In this document: piece after piece, positions 15,635 to 22,146 of the stretch
Position numbering within the stretch: the first letter of the stretch is position 1
How the letters are laid out: every line of letters begins with the position of its first letter
NCBI GenBank assembly: GCA_900550835.1
Contig: URTP01000015.1
Location: forward strand, 1 to 22,761
From: an uncultured Collinsella sp.
GTDB taxonomy: Bacteria; Actinomycetota; Coriobacteriia; Coriobacteriales; Coriobacteriaceae
DNA: 22,761 nucleotides
Direction: 5' to 3'
The notes under the pieces: model-generated
What the model saw: only the letters and a program-made list of their open reading frames with translations
Told to the model about the DNA's origin: nothing
Databases searched by the model: none
Program-made: the position numbers and the translations under genes

Positions 15635-15955
15635 TTTATTGATAGAAGGCCTAATAAGCTGATGATTTTATGCCTGGATGTATTCGGAGTGGGACGGGCT
15701 TTCCGGATGGGCGGTGTTTCGGAAAGTGTGTCCCAGAATCGGCGCTCAGAGTGTTCCCCACTTTCCGGTTGATGTCTTGTCCGGAAACTATGTCCCGGAA
15801 TTAAGGCTTGGAATGGGATGCACTTTCCGGTTGAGAGCCTTAGCGGAAAGTGCGACCCGGAATTTACTCTTGAAGTGGGATGCGCTTTCCCAACAGGCCC
15901 TCAAGCGGAAACTGCGTCCCATTCCGAAGGCAGATTCCGGGACACACTTTCCGAA
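15635..15955. repeat. 62-bp-period hairpin array B (four units plus a fifth left arm)
   Basis: Units begin at 15691, 15753, 15815 and 15877, exactly 62 bp apart, and a lone left arm begins at 15939. Arms are 14 nt with 16-nt loops (15691-15704/15721-15734, 15753-15766/15783-15796, 15815-15828/15845-15858, 15877-15890/15907-15920). The second unit has a decayed outer left arm. The leader from TTTATTGAT (15635) to the first unit is 56 bp and matches the leader of array A with few changes. Compared with array A, several positions differ on both sides of a stem, for example CAC with GTG here and CAG with TTG there, so pairing is kept. It lies between the two 3'-UTR elements. Confidence 0.9.
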
Positions 15956-15961
15956 TACAAA

Positions 15962-15984
15962 GAAGGCCACTTAATGTGGCCTTC
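15962..15984 (-). terminator. Third copy of the core terminator hairpin, minus orientation
   Basis: Read on the minus strand, the stem is GAAGGCCAC / GTGGCCTTC with loop ATTAA, followed by TTTGTATTCGG. This resembles the TTTGCGTGCGG that follows the same stem in the two full elements. It abuts the fifth left arm of array B. It could act as a backup stop for transcripts from the ltaS side. Confidence 0.65.
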
Positions 15985-16035
15985 AACTTATATATGTTCA
16001 GCGGATACCCCCATGACAAGCCGTGCTCCAACAAC

Positions 16036-16172
16036 AAGGCGTCTGTCCGGGCGGAGGCATATAAGGTTCATCGCGAGTTCCGCACGCAAAGGGGGCCACT
16101 TAATGTGGCCCCCGTCTTGCGCAGGACTGTCCGAGCAGGGAACCTTATATGCCTCCGCCCGGACAGACGTTT
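16036..16172 (-). other. 3'-UTR structured element, copy 2 (long arms, conserved core)
   Basis: It starts 25 bp past the stop codon of the minus-strand LTA-synthase-like gene, in that gene's orientation. The arms 16040-16069 and 16140-16169 are perfect 30-nt complements. The core (16070-16139) matches copy 1 at 15533-15601. The 21-nt right-hand segment is identical, the left-hand segment differs at about two positions, and the central stem has GGGGG/CCCCC in place of GAAGG/CCTTC. The arms are related to those of copy 1 but changed on both sides. Copy position, directly after a stop codon on the sense strand, is the same at both genes. Confidence 0.85.
16091..16113 (-). terminator. Terminator hairpin inside element copy 2
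   Basis: A 9-bp G+C-rich stem GGGGGCCAC / GTGGCCCCC, with loop ATTAA and TTTG following on the minus strand. It is the likely end of the LTA-synthase-like transcript. Confidence 0.65.
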
Positions 16173-16196
16173 CAGTTATGAACTCGCAGCTAGCCG

Positions 16197-18497
16197 CTAC
16201 TTGATCTTGGTCGTACCCGGTGCCAGGTTGGGGTCGGTCTCGTTGGCCTCGGTCTGGAAGTGCTCCGTATAGACGCTCTTGCCGTCGCGGAACATCTCGT
16301 AGTACTGCATCTTAGCGTAATCCTCGCGCGCCTTGGTGGCGGCTGCTGCGGCGGCGTCGTCACCGGTAACGTTGGAGGAAAGCGCCCAGCGCAGGCTGGC
16401 GTCCTCGTAGCCCACGGAGTTGATAGCGGGCAGCGACTCGCGCAGCGTCATGTGCGCTTTCTGGTAGTCGGTCAGCGGTGCGCCGATCAGCTGCATCAGC
16501 TGGGTGGACAGGTAGTTGGTGGACAGGTCGTCGGTCTCACTCGTCTGGTCGCAGCCGGCAACGTCGTAGTTGGCCCAGATGATGTAGTCGGTCTGCCACA
16601 AGCGCTCCTGGTGGGTGGCGTCGTCCTCGTCGGTAAACCACTTATCGTTGAACTTGGACGGGAAGAACGGCTGGTGGTCGCCCCAGAACACCACGACTAC
16701 CTTACGGTCGAGCTTCCTCAGGGCGTTGAGGAAGTAGCGCAGCGCCTGGTCGGACTGCTCGATGCACGAGACGTACTCGTCGACATCGGAGAGCGTGCCG
16801 TCCTCGACGGTCTTGGCGTCCAGGTCGGTCGTGTCGATGTTCAGGTGCATCTGCTTATCTGCCGGCAGCAGGCCCGTGTCGTAGCCCGAGTGGTTCTGCA
16901 TGGTCACATCGAAGATGAACTGCGGGTCGGCGTTCTGGTCGAGCAGCTCCAGAATCTTGTCGTAGGTAGCCTGGTCGGTCACCATGCCGCGCAGGGTATC
17001 GGCGCCCTGGAAATCGTTGATGGACAGGAACTGGTCAAAGCCAAAGTCCTTATAGACGTTCTCGCGGTTCCAGTTGGTGGCGTGGTTGGGGTGCATGGCC
17101 GTGGTGGAATAGCCGAGCGATTTGAACTGCTCTGCCAGGTTCCCGGTCGTCTCCATGTTGTAGATGGTGTAGGGGTACACGCCCGAACCCAGGTTGGCCA
17201 TGGAGTTGCCGGTCATAAACTCAAACTCGGTATTGGCGGTGCCGCCGCCGTAGGCACTCACGTAGAGCTTGCCGCGGCTGAGGCAGTTGGACAGGCTCTT
17301 AAAGTACTGCGGACCCTCGTAGCCGGCGCGCATGTTCTGGTAGATCGACAGATCCGAGAACGTCTCGTTCATGATGGCGATGACCGTGGGCTTCTCGCTG
17401 TCGAACTGCTCCTTTGCGGCGGCGCGCTCGTCACTCTTGGCCGCGTCGGACTTGTCGTAGGCCTTGGCGTACTTTTTGAGCGTGGTCTTGGCATCGTCGA
17501 CGGAGTAGTCGGCGGGTTTGGGCGGCTTGATGGACTGCGCCGCACTAATAAAGGCAGGCAGGTAGCCCTCGCGCCAGTAGCTCTCGAGCGGACGCCAGGT
17601 GTAGACGGTGATGCCGAGGGTGTTGTAGTAGTCGATAAGCGTGACATGCGCGGTCACGCCGCCCAGGCACAGCACCGCCACGAGCAGGTTGATGAGCAGC
17701 ATGCGCTTGGCGTTGGCGGCACCCTTTTGACGGTGCGGTGCCACCAGGCCGGCGTACTCGCATAGCAGCATGGCGATGGCGGTAAAGCCCATGGACAGCA
17801 CGCAGAACAGCGAGATGGAGAAGGTGTAGCCGTTGCCGGCGACTGCGGCGGCGGTGGAGATGGCCGAAAGGTCGCCCGGCTGGATGGGCATGGATTTAAA
17901 CGTGATGACAAAGAACTCGGCAATGCCCAGGACAAAGAGGGCAAAGGCCAGGACCGCGGGAGCCGCGCCGTGGCGCTGGAACAGGAAGAACAGGCCGACC
18001 ATGAGCGTGGTGATGATAGCCCACTCGAGCAGGATGCACAGGGGGTAGACCCAGGTAAAGTCGTGGTTGGACGAGACCTCCATGCCCAGCAGCGCAAAGA
18101 CGCCGGCGAGCAGCAGGCACAGGACGGCGGCGACGAGCGGTTTGCCCACAAAGGCGCCGCGCAGACGGGCGAGCTTGCCGGTGGGAGCGGGGGCGTCGGG
18201 CGCGGCAAACGCAAAGACGCGCGGGGCGATACGGTCGCGGGCGATGCTGGCCCAAGCGCAGCCGGTGAGGATGGCATTGGTCAGGATGAGCATCACAAAG
18301 GCGAGCGGCTCGTTTTGGGCGACGAGGCCAATGGCGCCCCAAATGGTCAAAAAGAGCTGGAACAGGCCGAAGGCGACGCTCCACCCAAGAGCGCTTTTGG
18401 CAACGGTGCCCGACTGAGCGCGAATGGCCTTGGCCTCGCGCAAGACAAGGTAGACGGTCGCCGCAAGACCGACGAGCGAGATGGCGGCAGCGAACAT
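16197..18497 (-). CDS. LTA-synthase-family membrane sulfatase-fold enzyme (phosphoglycerol transferase type)
   Basis: This is a 766-residue protein. ATG 18497 is chosen because GAGGAG lies seven bases upstream; a GTG at 18512 would add five residues. The N-terminal half has about eight membrane helices, more than the five of Staphylococcus LtaS. The C-terminal extracellular domain has the LtaS/alkaline-phosphatase fold motifs: metal ligand Glu378 in MNETFSDL, nucleophile Thr420 in GGGTANTEFEF, and WGDHQPFF with Asp607 and His608. Thr rather than Ser or Cys as nucleophile fits transfer of glycerol-phosphate from phosphatidylglycerol to a glycolipid-linked polymer. The exact acceptor and polymer are unknown in this group. 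It stands alone on the minus strand, and its 3' end runs into a structured element. A TATATC box near 18557-18562 is a weak -10 candidate. Confidence 0.9.
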   Translation of the reverse strand: MFAAAISLVGLAATVYLVLREAKAIRAQSGTVAKSALGWSVAFGLFQLFLTIWGAIGLVAQNEPLAFVMLILTNAILTGCAWASIARDRIAPRVFAFAAPDAPAPTGKLARLRGAFVGKPLVAAVLCLLLAGVFALLGMEVSSNHDFTWVYPLCILLEWAIITTLMVGLFFLFQRHGAAPAVLAFALFVLGIAEFFVITFKSMPIQPGDLSAISTAAAVAGNGYTFSISLFCVLSMGFTAIAMLLCEYAGLVAPHRQKGAANAKRMLLINLLVAVLCLGGVTAHVTLIDYYNTLGITVYTWRPLESYWREGYLPAFISAAQSIKPPKPADYSVDDAKTTLKKYAKAYDKSDAAKSDERAAAKEQFDSEKPTVIAIMNETFSDLSIYQNMRAGYEGPQYFKSLSNCLSRGKLYVSAYGGGTANTEFEFMTGNSMANLGSGVYPYTIYNMETTGNLAEQFKSLGYSTTAMHPNHATNWNRENVYKDFGFDQFLSINDFQGADTLRGMVTDQATYDKILELLDQNADPQFIFDVTMQNHSGYDTGLLPADKQMHLNIDTTDLDAKTVEDGTLSDVDEYVSCIEQSDQALRYFLNALRKLDRKVVVVFWGDHQPFFPSKFNDKWFTDEDDATHQERLWQTDYIIWANYDVAGCDQTSETDDLSTNYLSTQLMQLIGAPLTDYQKAHMTLRESLPAINSVGYEDASLRWALSSNVTGDDAAAAAATKAREDYAKMQYYEMFRDGKSVYTEHFQTEANETDPNLAPGTTKIK

Positions 18498-18710
18498 GCT
18501 GAGACTCCTCACAAACTAAAACCTACGAAAGCGGGGGTTTACCCGATTGTTACCAAGATATACGCTGCATTTGGTGACTGCGCACAACAACCAGCCATAA
18601 TAACGCGCGTGCGTGGTGGTGTTGCGCAATGTAGCGGCGACCTGCGCGATAATGGACGGGAATTACACGGAAACGTAAAGGCTTCTTAAAGAAATGGCGA
18701 GGGTAGGGCG

Positions 18711-19583
18711 ATGAGCGAGCAGGTTTGCAAGGCGGACATGGGCAGCGACGGAGCTGCGGTCGTGGATACATACGGCTATCCGGTCGAGACTACGGGCAAC
18801 GCGGTACTGGACATCTTGGAGCATCGCTCGTCTACGCGTGCCTTCGCGCGTGATGACGATGACCGTCCCGTGGCGGTGACCGACGAACAGCGGGCGGCGA
18901 TTCTGCATGCGGCGAGCCGTGCGCCGTCGGCAGGCGCCATGATGATGTATTCCATCGTGAGCATTCGTGAGCAGGCCACATTGGACCGCCTGGCCGACCT
19001 GTGCGATCATCAGCCCATGATCGCCAAGGCGCCCTGGGCACTCATATTTGTAGTCGACTATGCCAAGTGGATCGATCTGTTTGAGCACGTGGGTTGCTTT
19101 GAGCCCGAGTTTGTCGAGCGCACGGGCAAGTCGCCCCGTCGTGCGCCGGGCCTGGGCGACTTTGCCATCGCGGCACAGGATGCCATGATCGCCGCTCAAA
19201 ACGCCGTGGTTGCCGCCGAGGCCCTGGGGCTGGGGAGCTGCTATATCGGCGATGTCGTCGAGAACGCCGAGGAAGTCGCCGCGCTGCTGGACTTGCCTCC
19301 CTATACCATGCCGCTGTCGATGCTCATCATCGGCACGCCCCGCAAGGAGCGCCCGGCGATCGCGCATCCCGTGGTGAACCTGGTGCATGAGGAGCGTTAT
19401 TGTCGCGCCGACGCCGCGACCTTGGATGCGCAGGTGGCCGAGATGGACGCGATGTTTCGCCCGCACGCCCGCGAGGTGGGCGAGCGCGTCGTCGATATCT
19501 ACACCCGTAAGCACACGAGTCCCTTTATGGCCGAGATGAGCCGCTCTATGGAGTGGTGGTTCAAAAACTGGCTCGGAAAATGA
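18711..19583 (+). CDS. Nitroreductase-family FMN oxidoreductase
   Basis: This is a 290-residue cytosolic protein. The start ATG 18711 has GAGGGTAGGG just upstream. The FMN-binding start motif EHRSSTRAF has Arg39, Ser40, Ser41 and Arg43. ASRAPSAGAMM (68-78) is the usual second contact loop, and ALGLGSCYIGD (171-181) is the family's third glycine-rich motif. The C-terminal 60 residues extend past the core and end in a Trp-rich helix (EWWFKNWLGK). It probably uses NAD(P)H to reduce nitro or quinone-like compounds; the physiological substrate cannot be read from sequence. It is divergent from the LTA-synthase-like gene across a 213-bp gap. GATAAT near 18650 may be its -10 box. A hairpin right after the stop ends the unit. 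Confidence 0.9.
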   Translation: MSEQVCKADMGSDGAAVVDTYGYPVETTGNAVLDILEHRSSTRAFARDDDDRPVAVTDEQRAAILHAASRAPSAGAMMMYSIVSIREQATLDRLADLCDHQPMIAKAPWALIFVVDYAKWIDLFEHVGCFEPEFVERTGKSPRRAPGLGDFAIAAQDAMIAAQNAVVAAEALGLGSCYIGDVVENAEEVAALLDLPPYTMPLSMLIIGTPRKERPAIAHPVVNLVHEERYCRADAATLDAQVAEMDAMFRPHAREVGERVVDIYTRKHTSPFMAEMSRSMEWWFKNWLGK

Positions 19584-19584
19584 C

Positions 19585-19619
19585 GAATGTGACAAAGGGG
19601 GCATCCCTTTGTCACATTC
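19585..19619 (+). terminator. Hairpin after the nitroreductase gene
   Basis: A perfect 15-bp stem (GAATGTGACAAAGGG at 19585-19599 with its complement at 19605-19619) and a 5-nt loop begin one base after the stop. There is no T run, so it may protect the 3' end or act as a weak stop. Its centre ACAAAGG...CCCTTTGT recurs in the hairpin at 22082. Confidence 0.7.
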
Positions 19620-19678
19620 CATATCGCCGCGGTGGCCTAAAGGCCGCATAAATGTTTATCTAGCTGGGAAAACGGTGC

Positions 19679-19707
19679 CATTAAAATATGGGCTGATTAC
19701 ATATAAT
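19679..19707 (+). promoter_or_regulatory. Possible kup promoter
   Basis: A perfect TATAAT at 19702-19707 lies 35 bp before the kup start. The -35 region 17 bp upstream (CATTAA, 19679-19684) is poor. I saw no sequence resembling the ydaO (c-di-AMP) riboswitch in the roughly 100 bp leader. Confidence 0.35.
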
Positions 19708-19742
19708 CCCGTCGAACGTTAAAATTGGGAGGAAACCGGCTT

Positions 19743-21770
19743 ATGGAACAAAAGGCAAAGGAAGTAGCCTCGCACGCTGCGATTCCTGTGAGCATCTCGG
19801 CGATGCTCGTCACGCTGGGCGTGGTGTATGGCGATATCGGCACCAGCCCCATGTATGTAACCAAGGCGCTCGTTGCCGGCAACGGCGGCATCGGAAGCGT
19901 CACGCAGGAGTTCGTGCTCGGCGCGCTCTCCCTTGTCGTGTGGACGGTCACGCTGCTGACGACCGTCAAGTACGTGCTGATCTCGCTGCGCGCCGACAAC
20001 CACGGCGAGGGCGGCATCTTTGCCCTGTACAGCCTGGTCAAGCGCTGCGGCAAGTGGCTCATCATCCCCGCCATGCTGGGCGGCGCGGCGCTCCTCGCCG
20101 ACGGCATCCTGACGCCTGCCGTTACCGTCACCACGGCCATCGAGGGCCTGCGCACCATCCCGGCGGTCCATGCCGTGCTCGGTGACGACCAGGGTCGTGT
20201 CGTCGCCATCACGCTTGCCATCATCATCGCGCTCTTCTTGGTGCAGCGCATCGGCACGGCCAAGATCGGTCACGCCTTCGGCCCCATCATGACGCTGTGG
20301 TTTTTGTTCCTGGGCGGCACGGGCCTGTTCTTTGTCTGCCAGTATCCCGCGGTGCTGCTGTGCCTCAACCCGTTGCGTGGCATCGCTTTTCTGCTGAGCC
20401 CCAACAACCATGCGGGCATCATGATTTTGGGCAGCTGCTTCCTCGCTACCACCGGTGCCGAGGCGCTCTATTCCGACATGGGCCATGTGGGCCGCGGCAA
20501 CATCTATGCCACCTGGCCGTTCGTTAAGTGCTGCCTGCTGCTGTCCTACATGGGCCAGGGCGCGTGGCTTATCAACAACGCCGGCAACCCGGAGCTCATG
20601 GGTATCGCCGACCTCAACCCCTTCTACCAGATGCTCGCCCCGGGTCTGCGCCCCTTTGCCGTCGGCCTTTCCACCGTCGCGGCCATCATCGCCTCGCAGG
20701 CGCTCATCACCGGCGCATTCTCGCTGGTGTCCGAGGCCAGCCGCCTGGACCTCATGCCGCATATGCAGGTCTTCTATCCTGCCGAGACCAAGGGCCAGCT
20801 CTACATCCCCATGGTCAACAACGTCATGCTCGTGGGCTGCGTCGTCGTGGTGCTGCTGTTCCAGAACTCGGCGCACATGGAGGCCGCGTACGGCCTGGCC
20901 ATTACCCTGACCATGATGTGCACGACAATGCTGCTCTTCTTCTATCTGCACGTGGAGCGCAATCTCAAGGTCGCGCCGTGGATCTTTGCCGCCTTCTTCC
21001 TTATGCTCGAGGGCTTCTTCTTTGTGAGCTCGCTCACCAAGTTCTTCCACGGCGGCTATTTCACCATCCTTATGGCCGCGCTCATCATGGGCATCATGGT
21101 GTGCTGGTACAACGGCACGGCGGTTGAGCAGCGCCAGTTTACGCTGCTGCCGCTGCGCAGCTATCTGCCGCAGCTCAAGCGCCTGCGCGACGACGATCGC
21201 TACGAGCTCGTGAGCGACAACATCGTGTACCTGACCAAGGACACCAACACCGACTATATCGACCGCGATATCGTCTACTCGATTTTGGACAAGCACCCCA
21301 AGCGCGCTCGTGCCTGGTGGTTCGTGAACGTCGAGACCATGGACGAGCCGCATACCTTTGCCTACTCGGTCGAGACGTTCGGCACCGACTACGTATTCCG
21401 CGTGCATCTGTACCTGGGCTATAAGATCAACCAGCGCGTCAATGCTTACCTGCGCCAGGTTGTTCAGGACCTGGCTGCCAGCGGCGAGCTGCCGGCGCAG
21501 ACGCACGACTACTCGGTCTACAAGGATCCGGGCAACATCGGTACGTTTAAGTTCGTCATGATCCGCAAGCTGCTGGCGCCCGAAAGCGACGTGGAGCCCA
21601 GCGAGCGTACGGCCATCACGCTCAAGTACATCATCCGCCGCGCTGCCGGCACCCCCGCGCGCTGGTACGGCCTGGAGAACTCCAACGTGAGTTTTGAGTA
21701 CGTGCCGCTGTTCACCAAGTTCAAGGCCGTGAACAAGATGCAGCGCCTGGCCCCCAACGAGCGGCCGTAG
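19743..21770 (+). CDS. kup: Low-affinity potassium transporter Kup (KUP/HAK/KT family)
   Basis: This is a 675-residue protein, in the usual range for the family. ATG 19743 is preceded by GGGAGG; an in-frame TTG at 19725 overlaps that ribosome site and is rejected. The first helix carries the family hallmark GVVYGDIGTSPMY (26-38), with Asp31 in the region tied to proton-coupled potassium uptake. About twelve membrane helices follow, including NHGEGGIFALYSL and EALYSDMGHVG, both conserved in Kup. A cytoplasmic C-terminal domain starts near 460. The protein imports potassium with protons across the cytoplasmic membrane. Downstream are a small membrane protein and a KdpD-like sensor, suggesting a potassium or osmotic-stress locus. 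Confidence 0.96.
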   Translation: MEQKAKEVASHAAIPVSISAMLVTLGVVYGDIGTSPMYVTKALVAGNGGIGSVTQEFVLGALSLVVWTVTLLTTVKYVLISLRADNHGEGGIFALYSLVKRCGKWLIIPAMLGGAALLADGILTPAVTVTTAIEGLRTIPAVHAVLGDDQGRVVAITLAIIIALFLVQRIGTAKIGHAFGPIMTLWFLFLGGTGLFFVCQYPAVLLCLNPLRGIAFLLSPNNHAGIMILGSCFLATTGAEALYSDMGHVGRGNIYATWPFVKCCLLLSYMGQGAWLINNAGNPELMGIADLNPFYQMLAPGLRPFAVGLSTVAAIIASQALITGAFSLVSEASRLDLMPHMQVFYPAETKGQLYIPMVNNVMLVGCVVVVLLFQNSAHMEAAYGLAITLTMMCTTMLLFFYLHVERNLKVAPWIFAAFFLMLEGFFFVSSLTKFFHGGYFTILMAALIMGIMVCWYNGTAVEQRQFTLLPLRSYLPQLKRLRDDDRYELVSDNIVYLTKDTNTDYIDRDIVYSILDKHPKRARAWWFVNVETMDEPHTFAYSVETFGTDYVFRVHLYLGYKINQRVNAYLRQVVQDLAASGELPAQTHDYSVYKDPGNIGTFKFVMIRKLLAPESDVEPSERTAITLKYIIRRAAGTPARWYGLENSNVSFEYVPLFTKFKAVNKMQRLAPNERP

Positions 21771-21839
21771 TCGACGCTCGAGGTTTGTCTGCGAACGGGC
21801 GGGCTTGTATTGACGGGGATTGAGTCCTGGGAGGAAACC

Positions 21840-22034
21840 ATGGATGCAAAGGTGCTTGACGGTCGCGATCTTGCGGCCGAGCTGGTGCGTGAGGCGCGCG
21901 TCGACGCCGCCGAAGATCGGTTCTTTACGAATCGTGCCAACATGGACATGGCCGGCCGCGTGATCTCGATCGTGGTGACGCTGCTTGTCGCGGCGTGCGT
22001 TTGCGCGCTGCTCGCACACGTGCTGTTTGTCTAG
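21840..22034 (+). CDS. Small single-pass membrane protein between kup and the KdpD-like gene
   Basis: This 64-residue protein starts at ATG 21840 with GGGAGGAAACC directly upstream, nearly the same ribosome site as kup. Residues 1-36 are charged and soluble (MDAKVLDGRDLAAELVREAR and on). Residues 40-62 form one strongly hydrophobic helix (VISIVVTLLVAACVCALLA), and the protein ends with HVLFV. I do not recognise a family. The location 69 bp after kup and before a potassium-type sensor suggests a small regulatory or accessory subunit of Kup or of the sensor, but this is inference from position only. Confidence 0.7.
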   Translation: MDAKVLDGRDLAAELVREARVDAAEDRFFTNRANMDMAGRVISIVVTLLVAACVCALLAHVLFV

Positions 22035-22081
22035 CGACCGCCGGTCGTAGAAGGCTTTACACTTGGAACCACCACAAGGGA

Positions 22082-22120
22082 AACCACCACAAAGGTGCCT
22101 GTCCCTTTGTGGTGGTTTTT
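22082..22120 (+). terminator. Terminator hairpin after the small membrane protein
   Basis: The stem AACCACCACAAAGG (22082-22095) pairs with CCTTTGTGGTGGTT (22104-22117) and is followed by TTT. A near-copy of the left arm (CCACCACAAGGG) stands just upstream, around 22067-22078. The next gene starts only about 26 bp after the hairpin. Confidence 0.8.
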
Positions 22121-22146
22121 GTTTTTGAGAGAGGGGCGGGGCGCTG

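Noticed and set aside
15635..15955. CRISPR-like appearance of the 62-bp repeating array
   Set aside because: The repeated parts are paired 14-nt arms, not 23-40-nt near-identical direct repeats. The loops and linkers are too short and semi-conserved to be spacers, and there are no cas genes.
15504..16172. Insertion sequence with terminal inverted repeats
   Set aside because: There is no transposase frame inside, the arms belong to two separate hairpins rather than one outer pair, and no target-site duplication was seen.
16260..17765. A 501-residue plus-strand open frame opposite the LTA-synthase-like gene
   Set aside because: The minus-strand gene has clear catalytic motifs. The plus-strand product is Val/Gly/Arg-rich without domains.
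19620..19742. Possible c-di-AMP (ydaO) riboswitch before kup
   Set aside because: The leader is only about 100 nt, and I could not find the conserved ydaO core segments in it.
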